Shown: positions 1 to 5,995, numbered from the stretch's first letter. The stretch: DNA of 5,995 bases from an uncultured Collinsella sp. (GCA_900551205.1 URUW01000115.1:1-5995); one strand, 5' to 3'. Made by a program: numbers and translations. The notes: generated from the sequence alone by a model not told the origin.

Positions 1-87
1 CGCATTTGAGACAAGGTGACGTGAAACGAAAGGGCGCTGACCTTCTGGTCGCGCCCTTGAAGTTGAACGTCAGATTGTCCAAATGCG
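1..87. repeat. Long imperfect palindrome downstream of the DAHP synthase gene
   Basis: The left arm (1-37) and right arm (51-87) are reverse complements over about 30 of 38 aligned columns. Matching blocks from outside in are CGCATTTG (1-8), GACA (10-13), TGACGT (17-22) and AAGGGCGC (30-37), paired with 80-87, 76-79, 67-72 and 51-58. The centre (38-50) adds a four-base-pair GACC/GGTC stem. The structure begins 10 bp past the DAHP synthase stop codon, and since the first base of the window is already paired it may extend beyond the left edge. A transcript of either strand would fold into a long hairpin. It could be a bidirectional terminator between convergent genes or a copy of a dispersed palindromic repeat; the sequence alone does not decide. 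Confidence 0.7.
30..58 (-). terminator. Probable intrinsic terminator of the DAHP synthase gene
   Basis: This is the core of the larger palindrome. An 8-bp perfect GC-rich stem (30-37 with 51-58) is extended by a GACC/GGTC stem and closed by a 4-base loop, with one bulged base. Read on the minus strand, the stem ends in CCCTT followed by TCGTTTCACG, which is a broken rather than a clean U-tract. It lies about 40 bp past the minus-strand stop codon at 98-100. The stem is strong and the tail is weak, so termination is likely but efficiency is uncertain. Confidence 0.6.
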
Positions 88-97
88 GCCCGCGTAA

Positions 98-1129
98 CTA
101 AACCCGCTCTGCGATCTCGTGGATGAGGTAGTCGGTCTTTTCCCAGCCCAGGCACGGGTCGGTGATCGACTTACCAAAGACCCCACCATCGACCGGCTGG
201 TTGCCGTCCTCAAGGTAAGACTCGATCATAAAGCCCTTGACCAGCTTGGAGATGGACTCGTTGCGGCGGCAGCTGTCGAGCACCTCCTTGCAAATGCGGT
301 ACTGCTCCAGCGGGCGCTTGCCCGAGTTGTCGTGGTTGCAGTCGATGACCGCCGCCGGGTTGGCGTAACCGGCATGCTCGGTGTAGCGCTCGGCCAGGCG
401 CTCTAGGTGCTCGTAGTGGTAATTGGGGTAGGTACGACCGTCGAGACCGATGTAGCCACGCATAACGGCGTGCGCGAGCGGGTTGCCGTCGCACTCGACC
501 TCCCAGTTGCGGAAGATAAAGCTCTGATGTGCCTGGGCGGCGTAGATGGAGTTGAGCATAACGGTGGTGGAACCGGCGGTGGGGTTTTTCATGCCCACAG
601 GCACCGAAATGCCGCTCGACACCAGACGATGCTCCTGGTTCTCGACCGAGCGCGCGCCCACGGCGACGTAGCTCAGCAGGTCGACGAGGTACTGGTAGTT
701 GGACGGGTAGAGCATCTCGTCGGCGGTAAAGAAGCCAGTCTCCTCGATGACGCGCAGGTGCATGTGGCGGATGGCCTTAACGCCTTCAAGCAGGTCATCG
801 GGCGCCTCGGGGTCGGGGTTGTGCAGCAGCCCCTTGTAGCCGGTGCCCTTGGTGCGCGGCTTGTTGGTGTAGACACGCGGAATGATGATGAGCTTGTCCT
901 TGACCTCTTCGGCGACCTTGGCCAGTCGGTTCATGTACTCAAGCACCGAGTCCTCGCGGTCGGCAGAGCACGGGCCGATGATGAGCGCCTTGCGTGCGTC
1001 CTCGCCGGTAAAGACCTTGGCGACCTCGGCGTCGAATGCCTGCTTTTTGGCGGTAAGCTCGGCGGGAAGCGGCATTTCCTCGCGGATCTCCATGGGGATC
1101 GGCAGCCTGCGCTTGAATTCCATGGCCAT
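98..1129 (-). CDS. aroF: 3-deoxy-7-phosphoheptulonate synthase (DAHP synthase), class I
   Basis: This enzyme condenses phosphoenolpyruvate with erythrose 4-phosphate to make DAHP, the first step of the cytoplasmic shikimate route to aromatic amino acids. The 343 residues match the usual length of the AroF/AroG/AroH family. The expected metal ligands are present: Cys54 in IGPCS, His266 in DCNHDN, Glu303 in MIES and Asp324 in SITDPC. Substrate-binding residues are also recognisable: Arg85, the KPRT motif at 90-93, Arg160 and Lys181. Ser175 aligns with E. coli AroG Ser180 of the feedback-inhibitor pocket, so allosteric control may be retained, but I cannot tell which amino acid inhibits. The segment KNPTAG (181-186) replaces the enterobacterial KNGTDG. 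The ATG at 1127-1129 is chosen because AAAGGAGG lies 6 bases upstream; a second ATG two codons in is less well spaced. It appears monocistronic. The paralogue letter is a convention here, not an assignment. Confidence 0.95.
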   Translation of the reverse strand: MAMEFKRRLPIPMEIREEMPLPAELTAKKQAFDAEVAKVFTGEDARKALIIGPCSADREDSVLEYMNRLAKVAEEVKDKLIIIPRVYTNKPRTKGTGYKGLLHNPDPEAPDDLLEGVKAIRHMHLRVIEETGFFTADEMLYPSNYQYLVDLLSYVAVGARSVENQEHRLVSSGISVPVGMKNPTAGSTTVMLNSIYAAQAHQSFIFRNWEVECDGNPLAHAVMRGYIGLDGRTYPNYHYEHLERLAERYTEHAGYANPAAVIDCNHDNSGKRPLEQYRICKEVLDSCRRNESISKLVKGFMIESYLEDGNQPVDGGVFGKSITDPCLGWEKTDYLIHEIAERV

Positions 1130-1135
1130 ATGGGG

Positions 1136-1143
1136 CCTCCTTT
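1136..1143 (-). promoter_or_regulatory. Ribosome binding site of the DAHP synthase gene
   Basis: On the minus strand this reads AAAGGAGG, a near-perfect Shine-Dalgarno sequence. It ends 6 bases before the ATG at 1127-1129 and 12 bases before the next in-frame ATG at 1121-1123, which favours the first start. Confidence 0.85.
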
Positions 1144-1185
1144 ATCAATTAACGGCAACAATTGGCGAATTCTCGAATGCTCGGC

Positions 1186-1214
1186 ATTATCCGCTGTCGC
1201 ACGCTAAAGTGCAA
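1186..1214 (-). promoter_or_regulatory. Sigma-70-type promoter of the DAHP synthase gene
   Basis: On the minus strand a -35 box TTGCAC (1209-1214) and a -10 box GATAAT (1186-1191, five of six consensus bases) are separated by exactly 17 bases. This predicts a transcript start near 1179 and a leader of about 50 bases before the ATG at 1129. That leader is too short for a T-box or a peptide attenuator, so control would have to be by a repressor at the promoter or by allostery of the enzyme. Confidence 0.65.
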
Positions 1215-1217
1215 GTG

Positions 1218-1242
1218 AAACCTGCCGAAAAGGGACAGGTTT
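1218..1242. promoter_or_regulatory. 7-bp dyad just upstream of the -35 box, possible operator
   Basis: AAACCTG (1218-1224) and CAGGTTT (1236-1242) are perfect inverted repeats around an 11-base spacer. The dyad starts 4 bases upstream of the -35 box at 1209-1214, a common place for a regulator to bind. It is followed on the plus strand by ATTTTGG, so a weak terminator reading that way is an alternative, although no plus-strand gene feeds it. The assignment rests on symmetry and position only. Confidence 0.35.
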
Positions 1243-1338
1243 ATTTTGGTCGGTTTTATCTGGGGAAATGTCGGCGCTCGCCGGAAGGGGAGGGCCAACG
1301 TACGGCACGCTGGAGCAAGTTGGATCTTCTGCGGCATA

Positions 1339-1576
1339 CCCTATGGACAAAAAATGGCAAATATGAGTACTGTTGCTAGCGTAGTATCATATCGATCTTA
1401 CAAGATAATAGACACAACAGTAAATATGTTCATTAACGTTGGCACACAGAAGCATGCTACCGGGCATTTTGATCAATTTGAAGGCATATCTAGGCCGCAA
1501 TGAGGTCGTTTGGGGCAGTTTTGGCTGTTACTAAAAAGGTGACAGTACTCATATTTGCCATTTTTTGCCCACAGGG
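1339..1576. repeat. 238-bp segment bounded by 35-bp inverted repeats (MITE-like)
   Basis: The left arm (1339-1373) and right arm (1542-1576) are reverse complements at 33 of 35 positions. The mismatches are at 1343 and 1347, and the inner 26 bases (1348-1373) match perfectly. Each arm contains the core TGGCAAATATGAGTACTGT, read inward on the plus strand at the left and on the minus strand at the right. The 168 bases between the arms are about 41% GC, and about 32% in the first 60, well below the flanking genes. I see no transposase, no protein of known type and no clear target-site duplication. The segment sits between the ABC operon terminator and the DAHP synthase promoter, where an insertion would do no damage. 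A non-autonomous mobile element or a dispersed intergenic repeat is most likely; paired protein-binding sites are an alternative. Confidence 0.6.
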
Positions 1577-1632
1577 GCTGGAAAGGACCGTCAATTCGGC
1601 TCCAGGGGATGCGGTCCAAGGGCCGCAGAACG

Positions 1633-1666
1633 AAAAATGGGGGCGCTGGTTGTCCTGCGCCCCCAT
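1633..1666 (-). terminator. Intrinsic terminator of the ABC exporter operon
   Basis: ATGGGGGCGC (1637-1646) pairs perfectly with GCGCCCCCAT (1657-1666) around a 10-base loop. On the minus strand the stem is followed by a U-run (complement of the A-run at 1633-1637). It lies 32 bp past the stop codon of the second ABC gene. The plus-strand side continues TCTTT, so some bidirectional activity is possible. Confidence 0.9.
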
Positions 1667-1698
1667 TCTTTGGGTATTGCGGTTGTTTGCCGCCGGTT

Positions 1699-3555
1699 TT
1701 ACGCCGCCTCGTCGAACTGCGAGTTGTACAGGTCGGCGTAGAAGCCGCCCTGGGCGAGCAGTTCGTCGTGTGTGCCCTTCTCGACGATGTCGCCGTCGCG
1801 GATCACCAAGATCACGTCGGCGTTACGGATCGTGGACAGGCGGTGCGCGATGACAAAGCTTGTACGGCCTTGCATCAGCGCATCCATGGCGCGCTGAATG
1901 AGCTCCTCGGTGCGGGTGTCCACGTTGGAAGTCGCCTCGTCTAGAATCAGCGCCGGGCGGTCGGCCAAAATGGCACGGGCGATGGTCACGAGCTGGCGCT
2001 GACCCTGCGACAGGTTAGTGCCCTCCTCGTTGATCATAAAGTCGTAGCCACCGGCGAGCGTATGGATAAAGTGGTCGCAGCGTGCGGCGCGTGCGGCGGC
2101 TTCGACTTCGGCATCGCTCGCATCGGGGCGTCCGTAGCGAATGTTCTCGCGAATGGTGCCGTTAAACAGCCAGGTATCCTGCAGCACCATGGCAAACTCG
2201 CCGCGCAGTGCCGCGCGGTCCCAGTCGCGCACGTCGATGCCCTCGACGCGCAGCGAACCGCCGTCCACGTCGTAGAAGCGCTGCAGCAGCTTAATGAGCG
2301 TGGTCTTGCCAGCGCCGGTGGGGCCGACGATGGCGATGGTCTGACCGGGCTGCGCCTCGCAGCTAAAGTCGTGGATGATGGTCTTGTCCGGCGTGTAGCC
2401 AAACTTGACGTGGTCGAACTCCACGTGACCGGGGCGCTTCTCGGGAATCTGCGCGTCGGCCTTCTGCTCCTCCTCGGCCGCGGCCAGGAACTCAAAGACG
2501 CGCTCGGTGGCGGCGGCCATCGACTGCATCGTGTTGCTCACGTTGCCCAGCTGCTGCACGGGTTGCGTAAAGTTGCGAACGTACTGGATAAAGCTCTGGA
2601 TGTCGCCGGGTGTGGCATTGCCGGTCAGCGCGAGCTGCGCGCCCACCACGACGACGCCCACGTAGCCCATGTTGCCCACCAGACTCATAAGCGGCATCAT
2701 CAGGCCCGACAGGAACTGAGAGCGCCAACCGCTCATAAAGAGGCGGTCGTTCTCTTTGTCGAACTCCTCGATCGAGGCCACGGCGCGGTCGAACACCTGA
2801 ATGACGTTCTGGCCGGCAAAGTCCTCCTCGATGATGCCGTTGACGGCGCCCAGGACCTGCTGCTGCTCGCGGAAGTACGGCTGCGAGAAGTGAATCATCA
2901 CGGTCAGGATAATCGCGGCTGCCGGCAGCGTGAGCACGGTGACGCCGGTGAGCGGCAGACTGATCGACAGCATCATGACGAGCACGCCGATAATCTGCGT
3001 CACCGATGTGATGAGTTGCGTCACGCTCTGGTTGAGTGACTGACCCAGCGTGTCGACATCGTTGGTGATGCGGCTGAGCACGTCGCCCTTGCTGTGGCCG
3101 TTGAAGTAGCTCATCGGCACGACAGCGATCTTGGCGGCGATCTCCTTGCGCATGCGATAACAAATCTTTTGCGTGACGCCGGTCATGAGCCAGCCTTGGA
3201 TCAGGCTGCAGGCAGAGCTCGCCAGATACAGACAGAGCAAAAAGCCGAGCGTCTTGGCGATCCAGGCAAAGTCGACATCGCCGGTGCCGTTGACCTTGGC
3301 AACCAAGCCCTCGAACAGCTTAGTCGTAACCTGGCCAAGCACCTTGGGCCCCACAATGTTAAAGATGACCGAGCACACGGCAAAGGCGACGGCGGCAAAC
3401 ACGGCAATCTTGTGCTGGCCGATATAGCCGAGCAGCTGCCTCATGGTGCCCTTAAAGTCCTTGGCCTTTTCGCCGCGACGCATGCCGCCCATGCGGCCCA
3501 TGGGTCCACGCTGGCGGGTGGGCTTGGGAATCTGAGTCTTGGTTTCGTCTGCCAT
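1699..3555 (-). CDS. ABC exporter half-transporter, catalytically competent subunit of a heterodimer
   Basis: The 618 residues form a typical ABC exporter half: an N-terminal six-helix membrane domain (roughly 48-340) and a C-terminal ATPase domain (roughly 375-618). The cytoplasmic start is rich in Gly, Met and Arg (17-27), as in many LmrD/YfiC-like proteins. ATPase motifs are the A-loop Tyr387, Walker A GPTGAGKTT (411-419), Q-loop Gln459, signature LSQGQ (515-519), Walker B ending in Asp539-Glu540 and switch His571. The catalytic Glu and His are intact, but Gln517 replaces the first Gly of LSGGQ. In TM287/288-type heterodimers that change belongs to the degenerate ATP site, matching the defects of the upstream partner. 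Its ATG overlaps the partner's stop codon by one base (TAATG), with GGAGG 9 bases upstream, so translation is probably coupled. Multidrug or lipid/peptide export is the family role; the real substrate cannot be read from the sequence. Confidence 0.93.
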   Translation of the reverse strand: MADETKTQIPKPTRQRGPMGRMGGMRRGEKAKDFKGTMRQLLGYIGQHKIAVFAAVAFAVCSVIFNIVGPKVLGQVTTKLFEGLVAKVNGTGDVDFAWIAKTLGFLLCLYLASSACSLIQGWLMTGVTQKICYRMRKEIAAKIAVVPMSYFNGHSKGDVLSRITNDVDTLGQSLNQSVTQLITSVTQIIGVLVMMLSISLPLTGVTVLTLPAAAIILTVMIHFSQPYFREQQQVLGAVNGIIEEDFAGQNVIQVFDRAVASIEEFDKENDRLFMSGWRSQFLSGLMMPLMSLVGNMGYVGVVVVGAQLALTGNATPGDIQSFIQYVRNFTQPVQQLGNVSNTMQSMAAATERVFEFLAAAEEEQKADAQIPEKRPGHVEFDHVKFGYTPDKTIIHDFSCEAQPGQTIAIVGPTGAGKTTLIKLLQRFYDVDGGSLRVEGIDVRDWDRAALRGEFAMVLQDTWLFNGTIRENIRYGRPDASDAEVEAAARAARCDHFIHTLAGGYDFMINEEGTNLSQGQRQLVTIARAILADRPALILDEATSNVDTRTEELIQRAMDALMQGRTSFVIAHRLSTIRNADVILVIRDGDIVEKGTHDELLAQGGFYADLYNSQFDEAA

Positions 3556-5921
3556 TAGCGCTCGCCTCCTTCCATAACGGCTTCAATCTCTTCTTGGGTA
3601 AGCCCCAGCTCCTCGGCGGAAAGCTGTGACTGTGCGATCTCCAGGTACGCCGGGCAGCTGTGCAGCAGCTCCTCGTGCGTACCGGTGCCCACCACGTGGC
3701 CGTCGTCGAGCACGATGATCTGGTCGGCGTGCATGATGGTCGCGATGCGCTGGGCCACGACCACGAGTGCGGCGTCGGTAACGTTTTTGGCCAGCTCCTC
3801 GCGCAGGCGAGCGTCGGTCTTGTAGTCGAGTGCGCTAAACGAGTCATCGAACACCACGACCTCGGGCTTTTTGGCCAACGCGCGGGCGATGGCCAGACGC
3901 TGGCGCTGACCGCCCGAGACATTGGAGCCGCCCTGGCTGATGGGGGAGTCGTAGCCGCCCTCGCGCTCGGCGATAAAGTCCTCGGCTTGGGCGATGCGTG
4001 CCGCCCGGTGCATGTCATCATCGCTCACCATGTCGCCGGCAAATTTAAGGTTGCTCTCGACGGTGCCCGAGAACAGGCGCCCCTGCTGCGGGATGTAACC
4101 GATGCGCCGGCGCAGCTCGGAAAGGGTCATGTCACGCACGTCGATGCCGTCAAGCGAAATGCTGCCGCCCGTGACATCGTACAGGCGCGGAATCAGCTGC
4201 ACGAGCGTGGATTTGCCCGAGCCCGTGGAGCCAATGATGCCGAGCATCTGACCGGCGTGCGTGGTGAAGTTCACGCCGCTGATGACATCGGCGCGGGCAT
4301 CGGGATACTGGAAGCTCACGTCGCGGAAAGTGAGCTCACCGTGCGGCGCGCTGGCCGCGGGCAGTTTGGGCGAGGCGGGGTCGTTGATGCTCGTGGGGCA
4401 AGTGATGACCTCTTCCACGCGCTCGGCTGCGACCTCGGCACGGGGTAGGATAACCGAAACCATGGTGAGGATCATAAACGCCATGACGATCTGCATGGTA
4501 TAGGAGATAAACGCCATCATGTTGCCGACCTGCATCACGCCGTCGGACACACCCTGCGCGCCAAACCAGACGATAAGCACGGTGATGCAGTTCATGACGA
4601 GCATCATGAGCGGCATCATAAAGCTCATAGCTCGGTTGGTGTAGAGCTGCGTGGTCATCAGATCGAGCGATGCCTTGTCAAAACGCTCGAGCTCGTGCTC
4701 CTCGCGGTTGAACGAGCGGATGGGCATAAGACCGTCGAGCAGCTCGCGCGCGGTAAGGTTCACGCGGTCCACAAAGCTCTGCATCTTTTTGAACTTGGGC
4801 ATGGTGAGGCCCATGAGCACGCCGACGACGGCCGAGACCGCGACGATGGCCACGGCGATGGTCCACTCCAGGCCGGTGTGGTTGGCCAGGACGCGCATGA
4901 CCGCGACGATACCCATGACAGGCGCCATGAGGCACATGCGAATGAACAGAGTCGCTGCCATCTGGATCTGCTGAATGTCGTTGGTGCAGCGGGTGATGAG
5001 CGAGGCCTGGCTAAACTTGCCCACCTCGGCCGGCGAGAAGTGCATGACCTTGTTGAAGGTCTCGCGGCGCAGGTCGCGGGCGATGGAGCAGGCGGTGCGC
5101 GACGCCACGGCGCCGGTCAGGATGGTGGCGACCAGCGACACCAGGCACAGGCCAAACATCGTGGTCGCCATGCGGCCCAGGTAGGCGTTCTGCACGTCGG
5201 CGGGGTCGATGCCCTGCGCTTTGTACTCGTCCTGCACGTAGGTCACGGCGCGCTGCGTGACGATAGAGCCCGACATGGAGCCCATTTTGTCCGCCATATC
5301 GTTGGCGCCCTCGACGAGCTTGCCCTGGTCGATGAGGCCGCCTTCAACGCCTAGGCGCAGGCTCTTCATGGTGATCTTGCCGCCGTCGGCATCAATCTGC
5401 TTTTGCATGTTCTGCGCCGCTGCGGCCTTCTGCTGCATCTCGGCGAGCTGCTCGGGCGTCATCGCTGCCATCTGCTCGGGGGAGGGCATGGCCTGGGCGG
5501 CGCTGCTGTCTTGGTCGCTGGACGTGCCCATCATATCGCCCATGGAGCTGGCGTCGATGCCCTGGTTGAGAGAAAGGACGACGGTCTCGGGCAGGCTCAT
5601 AATGTCGGCAATCTTGCCGCCATCGGCACGCCCTTCCTCGGTGCCCTTGTACGTTCGAATGCCGTTTTTGTCAGCCTTGCTAAACACGGCCTCCACAGCT
5701 TTGGCGTCCTTGGTGTTCATAAAGAGTTCGAGGTCGTCGAGCGATTCGGCACGAATGGTGTCGGGTACGGGCGAGGCGATGCCGCCTTGCTGCACGCCCA
5801 CGTCGACGATGTCGCTCATATACGTAGGTAGCGCGAGGTCGGCATTGCAGCTGATCACGATGAGCACGATAGCTGTAAGCAGTGCCAGGATATGCTTTTT
5901 AAAGAGCTTGAGAATCCTCAC
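3555..5921 (-). CDS. ABC exporter half-transporter, degenerate subunit with a large extracytoplasmic insertion
   Basis: At 788 residues this is about 200 longer than a standard ABC exporter half. TM1 lies near 8-34, a soluble insertion spans about 43-245, and TM2-TM6 follow near 247-490, with the ATPase domain from about 528. Motifs are A-loop Tyr539, Walker A GSTGSGKST (564-572), Q-loop Gln612/Gln613, signature VSGGQ (668-672) and Walker B ending in Asp692-Asp693. The catalytic Glu is thus Asp693, and the switch His is Gln724 (VVAQRIATI). Both changes are characteristic of the degenerate subunit in TM287/288, LmrCD and BmrCD-type heterodimers. Its intact signature would complete the active site of the partner encoded next. 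The insertion is rich in Met, Gln and Ala, contains a short tandem repeat and should lie outside the membrane. The GTG start (5919-5921) overlaps the upstream stop codon as GTGA and has AAAGGAG 9 bases upstream. The substrate is unknown; drug efflux is plausible. Confidence 0.93.
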   Translation of the reverse strand: MRILKLFKKHILALLTAIVLIVISCNADLALPTYMSDIVDVGVQQGGIASPVPDTIRAESLDDLELFMNTKDAKAVEAVFSKADKNGIRTYKGTEEGRADGGKIADIMSLPETVVLSLNQGIDASSMGDMMGTSSDQDSSAAQAMPSPEQMAAMTPEQLAEMQQKAAAAQNMQKQIDADGGKITMKSLRLGVEGGLIDQGKLVEGANDMADKMGSMSGSIVTQRAVTYVQDEYKAQGIDPADVQNAYLGRMATTMFGLCLVSLVATILTGAVASRTACSIARDLRRETFNKVMHFSPAEVGKFSQASLITRCTNDIQQIQMAATLFIRMCLMAPVMGIVAVMRVLANHTGLEWTIAVAIVAVSAVVGVLMGLTMPKFKKMQSFVDRVNLTARELLDGLMPIRSFNREEHELERFDKASLDLMTTQLYTNRAMSFMMPLMMLVMNCITVLIVWFGAQGVSDGVMQVGNMMAFISYTMQIVMAFMILTMVSVILPRAEVAAERVEEVITCPTSINDPASPKLPAASAPHGELTFRDVSFQYPDARADVISGVNFTTHAGQMLGIIGSTGSGKSTLVQLIPRLYDVTGGSISLDGIDVRDMTLSELRRRIGYIPQQGRLFSGTVESNLKFAGDMVSDDDMHRAARIAQAEDFIAEREGGYDSPISQGGSNVSGGQRQRLAIARALAKKPEVVVFDDSFSALDYKTDARLREELAKNVTDAALVVVAQRIATIMHADQIIVLDDGHVVGTGTHEELLHSCPAYLEIAQSQLSAEELGLTQEEIEAVMEGGER

Positions 5922-5995
5922 TCGGCATCTCTCCTTTCTTGATTGCGATCGATAATTTCGTTGGCACGCCTTAGGAGGCGCACCATCTCTTGGGT
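5918..5995 (-). CDS. C-terminal end of an upstream operon gene, possibly a MarR-family regulator (partial)
   Basis: Reading in from the right edge, 25 codons stay open and end in TGA (5918-5920), which overlaps the GTG start of the next gene by four bases. The visible peptide contains MVRLLRRANEIIDRNQERR, a charged amphipathic helix of the kind that ends MarR-family repressors after the L..LL dimerisation stretch. LmrCD/YfiBC-like heterodimeric exporters are often preceded by a MarR or PadR regulator, which supports the guess. The DNA-binding domain is outside the window, so the family is an inference. The reading frame itself is well supported by the start/stop overlap and by the downstream ribosome binding site lying inside it. 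Confidence 0.55.
   Translation of the reverse strand, partial: TQEMVRLLRRANEIIDRNQERRDAE
5931..5937 (-). promoter_or_regulatory. Ribosome binding site that fixes the GTG start of the first ABC gene
   Basis: On the minus strand this reads AAAGGAG, ending 9 bases before the GTG at 5919-5921. It lies within the last codons of the upstream gene, as expected for overlapping operon genes. An out-of-frame ATG at 5926-5928 is only 2 bases from the site and would give a 9-residue peptide, so GTG is preferred. Confidence 0.8.

Larger units (their letters stand above)
1130..1698. other. 569-bp intergenic region between the two transcription units
   Basis: No convincing gene lies here. The open frames that cross it lack good ribosome binding sites and resemble no family I know. 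From low to high coordinates it holds the DAHP synthase ribosome binding site and about 50 bases of leader, a promoter (1186-1214), a small dyad (1218-1242), about 95 bp with no clear structure, a 238-bp segment bounded by 35-bp inverted repeats (1339-1576), a weak 6-bp dyad GGACCG/CGGTCC (1585-1590 and 1612-1617), and the ABC operon terminator (1633-1666). The middle of the bounded segment is visibly more AT-rich than anything else in the window. Confidence 0.8.

Noticed and set aside
1146..1164. CAATT/AATTG inverted repeat in the DAHP synthase leader
   Set aside because: Five AT-rich base pairs around a 9-base spacer are expected by chance and would make a very weak hairpin.
407..1207. Plus-strand open frame of 266 codons opposite the DAHP synthase gene
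   Set aside because: It is the antisense of a clearly conserved enzyme gene in high-GC DNA, has low-complexity Val/Gly/His-rich composition, and runs out into the intergenic gap with no homology.
1246..1503. Plus-strand 85-codon frame in the intergenic region, crossing the left arm of the inverted repeat
   Set aside because: It has no clear Shine-Dalgarno sequence, crosses the composition change at 1339-1373 and shows no recognisable protein character. A shorter start inside the arm is also unsupported.
1585..1617. GGACCG/CGGTCC dyad with a 21-base spacer
   Set aside because: The 6-bp stem has a long loop and no U-tract, so it is too weak to call a terminator or operator next to the strong terminator at 1633-1666.
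2062..3039. Plus-strand open frame of 325 codons opposite the second ABC gene
   Set aside because: Its translation is His-, Val- and Ala-rich with no motif, typical of an antisense shadow of a high-GC gene; the minus-strand gene has all ABC motifs intact.
5899..5928. Nine-codon minus-strand frame starting from the ATG at 5926-5928
   Set aside because: The ATG is only 2 bases from the ribosome binding site and out of frame with the exporter; the GTG at proper spacing explains the site.
4695..5955. Long plus-strand open frames opposite the first ABC gene (219 and 232 codons)
   Set aside because: They mirror the codon pattern of the minus-strand gene, lack ribosome binding sites and resemble no protein family.
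1..5995. CRISPR arrays, tRNA, rRNA or riboswitch structures
   Set aside because: I saw no spaced direct repeats, cloverleaf or known riboswitch core. The only long non-coding structures are the two inverted-repeat regions described.

Overview
The window carries four genes, all on the minus strand, in two transcription units. GC content is high in the genes. The gene types, strong AAAGGAG-type ribosome binding sites and overlapping operon genes suggest a high-GC Gram-positive bacterium. A gut Coriobacteriia member such as Collinsella is my best guess, but this is an impression from protein style and no phylogenetic marker proves it.

Read in the direction of transcription (high to low coordinates), the first unit starts off the right edge. 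It contains the last 25 codons of a small protein, possibly a MarR-type regulator (5918-5995). This overlaps by 4 bases (GTGA) a 788-residue ABC exporter half (3555-5921). That gene in turn overlaps by 1 base (TAATG) a 618-residue ABC exporter half (1699-3555). A strong intrinsic terminator (1633-1666) ends the unit. The two ABC proteins have complementary defects: the first has Asp and Gln in place of the catalytic Glu and the switch His, and the second has LSQGQ in place of LSGGQ. This is the signature of a heterodimeric type IV (TM287/288, LmrCD, BmrCD-like) exporter with one active and one degenerate ATP site. The first half also has an unusually large extracytoplasmic insertion of about 200 residues between TM1 and TM2.

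The second unit is a single gene for a class I DAHP synthase (98-1129), the entry enzyme of the shikimate pathway. It has its own well-formed promoter (1186-1214). Just past its stop codon lies a long imperfect palindrome (1-87) whose core is a terminator hairpin.

The 569-bp gap between the units (1130-1698) holds no convincing gene. It contains the DAHP synthase promoter, a small dyad next to it, and a 238-bp AT-richer segment bounded by 35-bp near-perfect inverted repeats (1339-1576). That segment looks like a non-coding mobile element (MITE-like) or a dispersed intergenic repeat, and is the least explained structure here.
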